Source: Myxococcales bacterium (GTDB lineage Bacteria; Myxococcota_A; Bradymonadia; UBA7976; UBA1532). From it: 64,000 nt of DNA. Each line of letters begins with the position of its first letter. The first letter of the stretch is position 1. Where the stretch lies: positions 930,001 to 994,000 of the forward strand of contig JACKDP010000001.1 of assembly GCA_020633435.1 (NCBI GenBank), given 5' to 3'. The notes under the pieces were generated by a model. That model saw only the letters and a list, made by a program, of their open reading frames with translations. It was not told the origin of the DNA and ran no database searches. This document shows, one piece after another, positions 51,542-59,700 of the stretch. The position numbers and the translations under genes were made by a program.

Positions 51542-52981
51542 ATGAGCGACCTGCCGCACCTCGATGCCCGAGGAGAGGCGCACATGGTGGCCGTGGGCGA
51601 CAAGGCCCGCACCCACCGACGCGCGACCGCCCAGGGCTACGTCCGCATGTCGCCGGCGGGCATCGACGCCCTCTCCAGCGGCACCGGGCGCAAAGGTGAT
51701 GCCCTCGCCGTGGCCCGGGTGGCGGGCATCATGGCCGCCAAGCGCACTTCGGACCTCATCCCCCTCTGCCACCCCATCGCGCTCTCGTCCATCCAGGTCG
51801 AGCTGCGCGTCCAGGGCCTCGACCAGCTCGTCTTCATCGAGGCGACGGTGGAGGCCGAGGACCGCACCGGGGTGGAGATGGAGGCGCTCACCGCCGTCTC
51901 CGTCGCGGCGCTGACGCTGTACGACATGCTGAAGGCCGTCGACAAGGCCATGGAGATCGGCGGCATCTCGCTGCTCGCCAAGGAGGGTGGCCGCAGCGGG
52001 TCGTGGCACCGGCCGGTGAAGGTGGTGCCCAAGAGCCCCGCCACCGCCCCGCCGGCCGCCGTGCCCCCGGTGGCCTTCGACGAGCCGTCGCCGAGCGCGC
52101 CGCCGCCGGCCGCCGCGACGCGCGTCGCCATCAGCACGCCGCCGGCCCCCGCGCGCCGGGCGCCCCAGACGCCGCCGCCCCGCATCCTCGCCCGCGCCGA
52201 GCAGCTCCTGCGCCTGCGCAGCGCCGATCCGCGCCTGGCCGCCTACCTCAAGACCCAGCCCATCGAGCGGGCCTACATGCTGGGCGACCTCGATCCGGCC
52301 TACGCCGAGCAGTGCCAGTGGTTCGCCCTGCCCGACGCGAGCGGCGCCGGCATCGACGCCGTCATCCTGCTGTACGAGGGCCTGCGGGTGCCGGCCGTGC
52401 TCACCTCCGGCAGCGCCGAGGACGTGCAGGCCCTGCTGCACGCCGCCGCCGACCACCTGCCCCGCAGCTTCCACACCCAGATCCGCGAGCACCACCGCAC
52501 CGCGCTCGAGGGGCTCTACACCCTCAACGAGCCCGCCACGATGCACCGCATGGGCGTCACGCGGCATGGCTACCGGCCCTCGGGCACGGCGGAGGGCGTC
52601 GAGGTCATGGGCCACCGCGACACCGCGGCCATCATGGCGCTCTACCAGCACTACCCCGACAACTTCTTCGATCCGGCCCAGCTCTCGACGGGGCTCTACT
52701 CCGGCATCCGGGAGGGTGGCGAGCTGGTGAGCCTGGCGGGGGTGCACGTCTACAGCCGCACCTGGGACGTCGCCGCCATCGGCAACATCGTCACCCACAC
52801 CGACCACCGCGGGAAGGGGCTCGCCTCGCGCTGCGTCCGGCACCTGCTCGACCGCCTGCTCGTCAAGGTCAGCCATGTGGCGCTGAACGTCGAGGCGGGC
52901 AACGCCTCGGCCATCGCGTGCTACGACAAGTTCGGATTCACGAAGCGTTACGAGTACTTCGAGGGCATCGCCAGCCGCTAG
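51542..52981 (+). CDS. moaC: MoaC fused to a GNAT-like acetyltransferase
   Basis: 479 residues from the ATG with GGAG at 8-base spacing. Residues 1-157 are MoaC (cyclic pyranopterin monophosphate synthase, molybdenum cofactor step 1): TSDLIPLCHPIALSSIQVEL (CHP at 76-78), then DRTGVEMEALTAVSVAALTL and YDMLKAVDK. A ~58-residue Pro/Ala linker follows. Residues ~216-479 form a GNAT-like region with the acetyl-CoA loop HTDHRGKGLASRCVRHLL (about 419-436) and the terminal NASAIACYDKFGF motif. No frameshift joins them, since the linker reads through in frame. The substrate of the acetyltransferase part is unknown. Confidence 0.88.
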   Translation: MSDLPHLDARGEAHMVAVGDKARTHRRATAQGYVRMSPAGIDALSSGTGRKGDALAVARVAGIMAAKRTSDLIPLCHPIALSSIQVELRVQGLDQLVFIEATVEAEDRTGVEMEALTAVSVAALTLYDMLKAVDKAMEIGGISLLAKEGGRSGSWHRPVKVVPKSPATAPPAAVPPVAFDEPSPSAPPPAAATRVAISTPPAPARRAPQTPPPRILARAEQLLRLRSADPRLAAYLKTQPIERAYMLGDLDPAYAEQCQWFALPDASGAGIDAVILLYEGLRVPAVLTSGSAEDVQALLHAAADHLPRSFHTQIREHHRTALEGLYTLNEPATMHRMGVTRHGYRPSGTAEGVEVMGHRDTAAIMALYQHYPDNFFDPAQLSTGLYSGIREGGELVSLAGVHVYSRTWDVAAIGNIVTHTDHRGKGLASRCVRHLLDRLLVKVSHVALNVEAGNASAIACYDKFGFTKRYEYFEGIASR

Positions 52982-52992
52982 CGCCGCGCCGC

Positions 52993-53607
52993 TCAGCCCT
53001 CGTTGGGGGCCCAGAGCACCTCTTCGTGCCCGGCCTGGACGGCCGCGGCGCGGCTCCACACGAACAGGGCATCGCTGAGGCGGTTGAGGTAGGGCACGGC
53101 CACCGGGTCGACGGCCTCCTCCTCGGCGAGCCGCACGCAGAGCCGCTCGGCGCGCCGGCAGACGGTGCGGGCCTGGTGCAGGGCGACGTTGGCGCGGTTG
53201 CCCCCGGGCAGGACGAAGCTGCGCAGCACCGGCAGATCGGCGTTGGCGGCGTCCATCGCGGCCTCGAGCGCGTCCACGTCGGCCTGCTGGACCCGCGGCT
53301 GGCGCGGGTGGACGTCCTCGGGGAGCGTCGCGAGGAGCGAGCCCAGGTTGAACAGCGCGTGCTGCACCCGGCGCAGCCAGGCGGCGAGGCCGTCGAGCTT
53401 CAGCTCCAGGCACTCCAGGCGCGCGAGGCCGACGGCGGCGTTCAGCTCGTCCACCGTGCCGTAGCACTCGATGCGCAGCGCGTGCTTGGAGATCTTCTGG
53501 CCGCCCACCAGCCGCGTCTGCCCGCGGTCACCCGTGCGGGTGTAGACGCGGTTGATGACCAGCTCGGGGTCGGCGAAGCGGCCCTCGGCCGGCGGGTCGG
53601 TCGGCAC
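52993..53607 (-). CDS. PduO-type cob(I)yrinic acid a,c-diamide adenosyltransferase
   Basis: 204 residues, GTG start. ATP-binding N-terminus VYTRTGDRGQTRLVGGQKI, then ECYGTVDELNAAVGLAR, RSFVLPGGN and CRRAERL, all hallmarks of the PduO/MMAB family. It adds the adenosyl group to cobalamin. Length is normal. The small basic protein gene lies directly upstream, 3 bp away, and probably shares its transcript. Confidence 0.92.
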   Translation of the reverse strand: MPTDPPAEGRFADPELVINRVYTRTGDRGQTRLVGGQKISKHALRIECYGTVDELNAAVGLARLECLELKLDGLAAWLRRVQHALFNLGSLLATLPEDVHPRQPRVQQADVDALEAAMDAANADLPVLRSFVLPGGNRANVALHQARTVCRRAERLCVRLAEEEAVDPVAVPYLNRLSDALFVWSRAAAVQAGHEEVLWAPNEG

Positions 53608-53610
53608 GGA

Positions 53611-53742
53611 TCAGGTGGAGGTCAGGCGACCGTTGCGCTTGAGCTTCAGCACCTTGGCGGTGCGCAGGCGCACCTTGCGCAGCTTGGCCTTGTGGGCCGC
53701 CTTGCGGCGAGCGGTGCAGCGGCGGCTCTTCTGGGTCTTCAT
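53611..53742 (-). CDS. Very basic 43-residue protein
   Basis: The ATG at 53742 has GGAG at 7-base spacing and a strong promoter 43 bases upstream. The product starts MKTQKSRRCTARRKAAHKAK; 18 of its 43 residues are Lys or Arg and there are no acidic residues. Such composition is typical of ribosomal or nucleic-acid-binding miniproteins, but I cannot assign a family. It precedes the adenosyltransferase gene by 3 bp. Function unknown. Confidence 0.65.
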   Translation of the reverse strand: MKTQKSRRCTARRKAAHKAKLRKVRLRTAKVLKLKRNGRLTST

Positions 53743-53784
53743 CACGGGCTCCAAGTCGACGGGTCAGTCCTGTTCGGGCCGCGC

Positions 53785-53813
53785 ATTGTGGCCGCAACCG
53801 CCGCGCTGGTCAA
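53785..53813 (-). promoter_or_regulatory. Sigma-70 promoter for the small basic protein gene
   Basis: TTGACC (5 of 6), 17-base spacer, CACAAT (4 of 6), 43 bases before the start. One of the best housekeeping promoter matches in the window. Confidence 0.6.
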
Positions 53814-53907
53814 GCATCAAGACGCCGCGGGGCCGCGTCATGCGGCGCCCTTGATTCAGAGCGGCGCCCATGCGTACATGGGTCGCCACGCCGAGGCCTG
53901 GGTCGCG

Positions 53908-56622
53908 ATGGATCTGCTCGCTGTTGTCCGCGCTGCCGCCAGCCGAGGGGCCATCGACCCCCGGCTCTTCGTCCGCCTGTGCGAGCGACTCGTGGCCGCA
54001 GGCCAGGAGGGCGAGGTCCTCGACGTCCTGCGCACCAGCGGCCTCCTCGATCCCGCCAGCACCCCCGCCGCCCAGAGCGTCGACGCCCACCACAGCCTCG
54101 ACGCCAGCACCCCCGCCGCGTCGGTCGGGGGCTCCGAGTCCGATGGCCAGTGGGCCGTGGCCCACCACGAGGCCGACGCGCCGGCCGTGAACGCCGACGT
54201 CCTGGCCCGCGCCGAGCAGCTGCGCGCCACGGCGACCGGCGAGTCGCGGCCGCCCAGCCGCTACGAGATCCTGCGCGAGGTCGCCCGCGGGGGCGTCGGC
54301 CGCATCGACCTCGTGCGCGATCGCGATCTGATGCGGACGCTGGTCATGAAGACCCTCATCGAAGGGAACGAGGCCGGCGACTATGTGATGAAGAAGTTCG
54401 TGGAGGAGGCCCAGATCACGGCCCAGCTCGAGCACCCCCACATCGTGCCGGTGCACGACTTCGGGTTCTTCAGCGGGGGCGAGGTCTTCTTCACCATGAA
54501 GCTGGTGCAGGGCCGCACCCTCAAGGACGTGATCAAGGGCCTGCGCACCGCCGACGCCGCCATCATCCAGACCTACAACCGCACGAAGTTGTTGAACATC
54601 TTCCGGCAGGTCTGCCTGGCCATCGGCTTCGCCAACAGCCACGGCGTCGTGCACCGCGACATCAAATCCAGCAACATCATGGTCGGCGAGTTCGGCGAGA
54701 CGCTGGTGCTGGACTGGGGCATCGCGAAGGTCGTGGGCATGGTGGCCGACGAGGAGCACGCCGTCTCCACCCTGCGCAGCCAGTCCGACGACGCCACCAT
54801 GATGGGCGTCGTGACGGGCACGCCGGCGTACATGTCGCCCGAGCAGGCCGCCGGCAAGGTGGACGCCGTGGACGCCCGCTCCGACGTCTACAGCCTGGGC
54901 GCCGTCCTCTACGAGATCCTCACCTACCGGCCGCCCTTCCGCGGCAAGAACTTCCGCCAGATCCTCGCCCAGGTGCTGACGCGCGCCCCCCTGCCCCCGA
55001 GCAAGCGGGCCCCCGAGAACGGCGTGCCGCGCCGGCTCGAAGAGATCTGCATGCGCTGCCTGGCCAAGCACCCCGACGAGCGCTTCCAGTCGGCGGCCGA
55101 CGTGGTGGAGGCCCTCGATCAGTACATGGCGGGCGTGGAAGACCTGGACCGCCGGGCGCGCCTGTCGGAGGCCAAGGTCGACGAGGGCCTGGAGCTGCTC
55201 GAGACGTACACCCGCGCCCGCGGCATGGTGGAGCACCTGCGCCAGGAGCTCATGGACCTGGAGTGGCAGATCCACGGCCACGACCCCCTCGACACAAAGC
55301 GCGCCCTCTGGGCCCGGCAGGCCGAGCTGGCCGAGGCCCACGCCCGCCAGCAGCAGGCGTTCACGGCGGCGGCCCAGGCGTTCATGGCGGCGCTCGGCTT
55401 CAACCCCGAGAACGACGACGCCGCCAACGAGCTCGCGCGGCTGTACTGGTTCCGCCTGCGGGACGCCGAGCGCGCCGACGACGACGACGCGGTCATCGAC
55501 TACCGGGGCCTCGTCGAGGCCTACAACCGCGGCCTCTTCGACCAGCTCCTGCGCGGCGAGGGCCGGGTCATCGTGCGCTCGGTGCCGGCCGGCGCCACCG
55601 TCGTGGCCGCCCAGTGCATCGAGGTGGATCTGCAGCGCCAGCCCCTCATCCAGGCGGATCTGGGCGTGACGCCGGTGCAGCATGTGCCGCTCCAGCAGGG
55701 CACCTGGCTGCTCCAGCTGCAGCACGCGGGCTTCCGCGACGTGCACATCCCCGTCCGGGTGGAGCGCGGCGAGGTGGCCGACGTGGCCTGCCGCTTCTTC
55801 ACCGACGAGCAGATCGGCGCCCACTTCCTGTATGTGCCGGGCGGGCCCTTCATCATGGGCGGCGACGCGGCCTGCAGCACGGCGCGCTACCGCCGGGTGG
55901 TCGAGGTGGGCGACGTCTTCGTGGCCCGCTACCCCGTCACCTGCGCGGAATACCTGGGGTTTCTCCGCGAGCTGGACACCCGGGACCGCCGCGCGGCCCA
56001 GGCCCGCTCGCCGCGCCTGAAGGCAGACGGCGGCTACCTCTGGGGCCGCGGGCCCGATGGCCTCATCGCCTGGCCCTCCGTGGACGCCGAGGGGCTGCGC
56101 TGGGAGCCGCACTGGCCGGTGATCGGCATCTGCCTGGACGACGCCCGCGCCTTCTGCGCCTGGTACAGCGAGCGGTCGGGGGTCACCGTCCGCCTGCCCA
56201 CCGAGGAGGAGTGGGAGAAGGCCGCCCGGGGCACCGACGGCCGCCTGCACCCCTGGGGCAGCCGGTTCGACGCGACCTTCTGCAAGATGGCCAGCTCGCG
56301 GCCGGGGCAGCCGTTGCCCGAGCGGGTGGGCAGCTTCCCCGTCGACGTCTCGCCCTACGGCCTGTACGACTGCGCCGGCCTCGTGCGCGAGCTGTGCGAC
56401 AGCCCCTTCGACGCCGACGCCACGCTGCGAGTGGCCAAGGGCGGCAGCTACCGCGCCCAGTCCGACGTCGAGTGCCGGGTGACGCACCGCATCGCCGTCT
56501 TCCCGGGGGAGCCCGGCCTCGATCACGGCTTCCGGCTGGTGAAGGAGCCCCCGGCCTCCAAGGCGCCGGCCCGGCGGCTCATCCGCCCGAGCTTCGAGCC
56601 CGACAGCGGGTCGGATGCCTGA
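53908..56622 (+). CDS. Ser/Thr protein kinase with PEGA-like and FGE-sulfatase domains
   Basis: 904 residues from the ATG at 53908, where an ordered helical region begins; ATG at 53878 would add 10. No good ribosome site at either. Kinase domain ~110-410: ARGGVGRIDLV, Lys148, catalytic Asp251 (HRDIKSSNIM), and D269-W-G in place of DFG; GTPAYMSPEQ intact. A helical stretch (~415-545) leads to a PEGA-like beta region (~550-630; VIVRSVPAGATVVAA) and a SUMF1/FGE domain (~640-885; FLYVPGGPFIMGG, PVTCAEYLGFL, RLPTEEEWEKAARG). Kinase-SUMF1 fusions are known in myxobacteria; no membrane helix was seen here. Confidence 0.88.
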   Translation: MDLLAVVRAAASRGAIDPRLFVRLCERLVAAGQEGEVLDVLRTSGLLDPASTPAAQSVDAHHSLDASTPAASVGGSESDGQWAVAHHEADAPAVNADVLARAEQLRATATGESRPPSRYEILREVARGGVGRIDLVRDRDLMRTLVMKTLIEGNEAGDYVMKKFVEEAQITAQLEHPHIVPVHDFGFFSGGEVFFTMKLVQGRTLKDVIKGLRTADAAIIQTYNRTKLLNIFRQVCLAIGFANSHGVVHRDIKSSNIMVGEFGETLVLDWGIAKVVGMVADEEHAVSTLRSQSDDATMMGVVTGTPAYMSPEQAAGKVDAVDARSDVYSLGAVLYEILTYRPPFRGKNFRQILAQVLTRAPLPPSKRAPENGVPRRLEEICMRCLAKHPDERFQSAADVVEALDQYMAGVEDLDRRARLSEAKVDEGLELLETYTRARGMVEHLRQELMDLEWQIHGHDPLDTKRALWARQAELAEAHARQQQAFTAAAQAFMAALGFNPENDDAANELARLYWFRLRDAERADDDDAVIDYRGLVEAYNRGLFDQLLRGEGRVIVRSVPAGATVVAAQCIEVDLQRQPLIQADLGVTPVQHVPLQQGTWLLQLQHAGFRDVHIPVRVERGEVADVACRFFTDEQIGAHFLYVPGGPFIMGGDAACSTARYRRVVEVGDVFVARYPVTCAEYLGFLRELDTRDRRAAQARSPRLKADGGYLWGRGPDGLIAWPSVDAEGLRWEPHWPVIGICLDDARAFCAWYSERSGVTVRLPTEEEWEKAARGTDGRLHPWGSRFDATFCKMASSRPGQPLPERVGSFPVDVSPYGLYDCAGLVRELCDSPFDADATLRVAKGGSYRAQSDVECRVTHRIAVFPGEPGLDHGFRLVKEPPASKAPARRLIRPSFEPDSGSDA

Positions 56623-56650
56623 GGTGGTCGCCGCGCCGGCCGCCGGCCGT

Positions 56651-57100
56651 CTAGAACGCGCGCGCCGTGTCCAGCAGGATGGTCACGGGGCCCTCGTTGA
56701 GCAACTCCACGTCCATCATGGCCTGGAAGATGCCCGTCTCGCAGCGGAGGCCGAGGGCCCGGGTGGCGGCGACGTAGGCGTCGAACAGCGGCGCCGCGTC
56801 CTCGGGACGAGCGGCCAGGTTGAAGGAGGGACGGCGCCCCTTGCGGCAGTCGGCGAGCAGGGTGAACTGGCTGACCGCCAGGACGCCGCCCCCCGCCTGC
56901 TGGACGTCCAGGTTCATCTTGCCCTCCGCGTCGGCGAAGATGCGCAGCGTCGCCACCTTCTCGGCCAGCACGCGGGCGTCCTCGGGGGTGTCGCCGAGGG
57001 CGGCCCCCACCAGCACCAGCACGCCGCGGCCGATGGCCCCCGTCACCTCGCCGTCCACCGTGACCCGCGCCCGGGCCACGCGCTGCACCACCGCGCGCAC
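56651..57100 (-). CDS. dtd: D-aminoacyl-tRNA deacylase Dtd
   Basis: 149 residues from the GTG at 57100, chosen because GGGGAGG lies 9 bases upstream and the product begins (V)RAVVQRV as other Dtd proteins do; an ATG 9 bases earlier abuts the ribosome site. Motifs: SQFTLLADCRKGRRPSF and the C-terminal NEGPVTILL (Gly-cisPro). It removes D-amino acids mischarged on tRNA. Convergent with the kinase-FGE gene. Confidence 0.93.
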   Translation of the reverse strand: MRAVVQRVARARVTVDGEVTGAIGRGVLVLVGAALGDTPEDARVLAEKVATLRIFADAEGKMNLDVQQAGGGVLAVSQFTLLADCRKGRRPSFNLAARPEDAAPLFDAYVAATRALGLRCETGIFQAMMDVELLNEGPVTILLDTARAF

Positions 57101-57151
57101 CGCCTGCATCCTCCCCGCCGGGGCCTGGCATCGGCCCCCGCGCCTGACAAG

Positions 57152-57181
57152 TTCACAAGGCCCTCGCCGTTGTGGTACACG
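57152..57181 (+). promoter_or_regulatory. Candidate promoter for the RHH/FHA gene
   Basis: TTCACA (5 of 6), 18-base spacer, TACACG; 48 bases before the ATG at 57230. Confidence 0.35.
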
Positions 57182-57229
57182 AGTCCACACCGGCGGCGGC
57201 GAGACCGCCTCCCTGGCCAGGGGTAGCCG

Positions 57230-57862
57230 ATGGCTGACCAGAACCGCAAGACACTGCACAGCTTCTACTGCCGCGACTACCTGTGGGAGCTGTTCGAGGT
57301 GATGACGCGCGACCTGGGGTGCTCCATGGACTACCTCATCAACGAGTCCATGCGGCACTACGCGCGCAGCCGCAACTACAGCCTCGCGCAGGCGGGGGGC
57401 GCGAGCCGGCAGCCCGAGCCGCCGCCGCCCTCCAACTACCCGACGCAGCAGCCGGTGGGCCGGGCCGACAACCCGTTCGGGGGCGCGCCCCCTGCCCCGC
57501 CGCCCGCGGCCAACCGCCGCCCGCCGCCGCCGCCGCCCGAGCCCCGGGCCGAGCCGCGGCCGGAGCCCATGGTGGCCTCGCGGCCCACGCTGTACCTGCT
57601 CTTCAACGGGCAGCGCCACCGCATCGACGGCGAGAAGTTCGTCATCGGCCGCGGCAGCCAGCAGACCGAGCTGACCATCCGGGATGGCAACATCTCGCGG
57701 CAGCACTGCGCGGTGATCTTCCGCGGGGGCAGCTGGTACATCAAGGACCTCGACTCCACCAACGGCATCGAGTTCAACGGCAAGCGCATCGAGCACAAGC
57801 GCATCGAGGAGGGCGACACCTTCTATCTGTGCGACTACGAGCTGCGCTTCACCTACCGCTGA
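57230..57862 (+). CDS. Ribbon-helix-helix-like protein with FHA domain
   Basis: 210 residues. N-terminal ~50 residues (KTLHSFYCRDYLWELFEVM, then CSMDYLINESMRHYARSR) have the strand-helix-helix pattern of RHH/CopG-type regulators. A Pro-rich linker covers ~60-118. The FHA domain (~122-210) shows FVIGRGSQQTELTIRDGNIS, SRQHC, and DLDSTNGIEFNGKRI, with the Arg, Ser, His and Asn that contact phosphothreonine. It likely reads kinase-made phosphothreonine. DNA binding by the N-terminus is a prediction from pattern only. Confidence 0.75.
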   Translation: MADQNRKTLHSFYCRDYLWELFEVMTRDLGCSMDYLINESMRHYARSRNYSLAQAGGASRQPEPPPPSNYPTQQPVGRADNPFGGAPPAPPPAANRRPPPPPPEPRAEPRPEPMVASRPTLYLLFNGQRHRIDGEKFVIGRGSQQTELTIRDGNISRQHCAVIFRGGSWYIKDLDSTNGIEFNGKRIEHKRIEEGDTFYLCDYELRFTYR

Positions 57863-57865
57863 GCC

Positions 57866-58483
57866 TCAGCGCGGCCGCGGCGCCAGCAGCGTCCAGGCCA
57901 GCGCCCCGAAGACCCCGCCCATGATCGGCACCAGCCCGTGCCACACCATCAGGTGGTCGGCGGCGCTGTGCACGCAGGCGACGTGCAGGGGCAGCACGCC
58001 CAGCAGGCCCGCCCCCGCCCCCAGCAGGAAGCCCGTCGGCGCGTGGCGGCGCAGGACGCGGCGGCCCAGGGCGAGGCCCAGCAGGATGAGCACGGCGGCG
58101 ACGCCGAGGCCGGTGCCGAGGCAGGTGCCCCCGTGCAGGAAGTCGATGGGCGCGCCGCCCTCGCGGATGGAGAGCGCCGTGGCCAGCAGGCCGAGCCCCA
58201 GCCCGCCTGCGAGGATGGGCCAGAGGCGCCGCCGGGCGGGCAGGCGCAGGCCGAAGGCGAAGGCCGCGAGGGCCACCCCCGCCACGGCGAAGACCACCAG
58301 GCTCGTGAAGAACGGCCAGCCCGGGGGCGCCGCCAGGCCCATGGCGAAGCCGAAGCCCAGGGTGATGCCCAGGCCCAGCAGGCTGAAGAGGCCGAGCCGC
58401 CGCCGGCGGGCGTCGTGCAACTGCCCGAGATCACGCGTGATCTCGGCCCGCAGCGCGGGAGACAGCTCTTCGCGCTCGATCAT
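57866..58483 (-). CDS. Multipass membrane protein, NrsF-like anti-sigma candidate
   Basis: 205 residues starting with ATG overlapping the ECF sigma stop (ATGA). A ~30-residue cytoplasmic N-terminus (LSPALRAEITRDLGQLHDAR) is followed by six membrane helices. The last loop and helix (LPLHVACVHSAADHLMVWHG) resemble the conserved Cys/His-containing end of NrsF/DUF1109 proteins, which hold sigma-F-type ECF factors at the membrane. The coupling to the sigma gene supports that role, but homology is by eye. Confidence 0.6.
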   Translation of the reverse strand: MIEREELSPALRAEITRDLGQLHDARRRRLGLFSLLGLGITLGFGFAMGLAAPPGWPFFTSLVVFAVAGVALAAFAFGLRLPARRRLWPILAGGLGLGLLATALSIREGGAPIDFLHGGTCLGTGLGVAAVLILLGLALGRRVLRRHAPTGFLLGAGAGLLGVLPLHVACVHSAADHLMVWHGLVPIMGGVFGALAWTLLAPRPR

Positions 58484-59070
58484 GCGCCCGGCTCCTGCCG
58501 CGAGAAGATGCCGGCGAGGGCCTCCCGCAGGCGCTTGTAGCCGCGGTGGGCGCGGACGCGGACGGCCCCCTCGTTGATGCCCAGGATCTCGGCCACCTCG
58601 GCGAGGGGCCGGCCGTCCAGCTTGTGCATGGACACGACGACGCGCTGGCTCTCGGGCAGCGCCTCGATGGCCGCCCGCACCTCGTCGACGAGCCACTGGG
58701 GAGTCGGCGGATCGGCCTCGGCGGGGGCCTCCCGCGGCTCGGGCAGCTCGCCCTCCCGCGTCACGCGCTCGCGGGAGCGGCCCTGGCGCCGCAGCGCGTC
58801 GATGGACAAGCGGCGGGCGATGGTGATGACCCAGGGGCCGACGGGCGCGCCGGAGCGGTACCGATCGCGGGCGCGGTGCACGCGCAGGAAGGTCTCCTGC
58901 ACCAGATCATGAGCCAGCTCGGGATCGCCCACCCAGCGCATCAAGCACCGCCTCACCACCGGCGCCATGGCGCGGTGCACCTCGTCGAAGGCGGCCGCCT
59001 CGCCATCGGCGTAGCGCTCCATCGCGTCGATGAGCGCCCGCTCGGCGTCGGTCAGGATCCGCTCTCTCAC
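58480..59070 (-). CDS. ECF-family RNA polymerase sigma factor
   Basis: 196 residues, GTG start. Region 2 about 25-95 (ELAHDLVQETFLRVHRARDR, GPWVITIARRLSIDALRR) and region 4 about 135-185 (ALPESQRVVVSMHKLDGRPL, EVAEILGINEGAVRVRAHRG). Fully typical of ECF factors. Overlaps the gene for a six-helix membrane protein by 4 bp, the usual arrangement for a sigma and its anti-sigma. A candidate self-recognised promoter lies at 59104-59128. Confidence 0.88.
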   Translation of the reverse strand: MRERILTDAERALIDAMERYADGEAAAFDEVHRAMAPVVRRCLMRWVGDPELAHDLVQETFLRVHRARDRYRSGAPVGPWVITIARRLSIDALRRQGRSRERVTREGELPEPREAPAEADPPTPQWLVDEVRAAIEALPESQRVVVSMHKLDGRPLAEVAEILGINEGAVRVRAHRGYKRLREALAGIFSRQEPGA

Positions 59071-59103
59071 CGCGCAGCCCCCCCGGCTGCGCGACGAGGG
59101 CGG

Positions 59104-59128
59104 ATACGCGCCGCGCGGCGCGAGGTTA
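59104..59128 (-). promoter_or_regulatory. Candidate ECF-type promoter with palindromic spacer
   Basis: On the minus strand TAACC, 15-base spacer, CGTAT, with the -10 33 bases before the sigma start. The AACC motif is typical of ECF -35 elements. The spacer region holds a perfect 16-bp palindrome (cgcgccgcgcggcgcg, 59107-59122) that could be an operator. Confidence 0.4.
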
Positions 59129-59136
59129 CGCGCGGC

Positions 59137-59700
59137 CTACTGGAGCACATCGGTGGCGCCCGCCAGGTGCACCGGGTCGATGCCCAGGCCCGCCAGCGCG
59201 CGGTCCCAGATGGCCTCGGGGGCCCACTCGAAGACCAGGGCCGGCGAGACGGGGGCCTGGATCCACGAGCCGCTGGCCATCTCGCCCTCCAGCTGGCCCG
59301 GGCCCCAGCCGGCGTAGCCCACCACCAGCCGGACGGGCCGCTCGCCGCCCTCGCAGAGGCCGGTGAGGGCCTCCCGCGAGCGGCTGACGGCGATGCCCGG
59401 GGCCACGGGGCTGGTCTCGTCGAACTGCAGGCGATCCTCGTGCAGGATCCAGAGGGACTGAGGCTCCACGGGCCCGCCGCGGCGCAGCCGGGACTCGGGG
59501 GCGCCGCCCCACGTCAGGCCGAAGCTCTGGGCCACGTCCGCGCAGGCGTGCGGGAGGGGCTGGTTGATGACCAGGCCGAGGGCCCCCTGGTCGTCATGCT
59601 CCAGCATGACCACCACCGAGCGGCGGAAGTTGGGATCGCCGAGCTGGGGGACCGCGATCAGGACGCCGGGGACCGCACGAAACGTCTGGATCGCGCTCAC
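59137..59700 (-). CDS. algH: YqgE/AlgH family protein
   Basis: 187 residues, GTG start overlapping the upstream stop. Family motifs: FRRSVVVMLEHDDQGALGLV, INQPL, RRGGPVEPQSLWILH and VVGYAGWGPGQLEGEM. AlgH proteins are conserved and cytoplasmic with no agreed function (a role in alginate regulation was proposed in Pseudomonas). Last gene of a run with the HD-GYP-like and HEAT-repeat genes. Confidence 0.92.
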   Translation of the reverse strand: MSAIQTFRAVPGVLIAVPQLGDPNFRRSVVVMLEHDDQGALGLVINQPLPHACADVAQSFGLTWGGAPESRLRRGGPVEPQSLWILHEDRLQFDETSPVAPGIAVSRSREALTGLCEGGERPVRLVVGYAGWGPGQLEGEMASGSWIQAPVSPALVFEWAPEAIWDRALAGLGIDPVHLAGATDVLQ

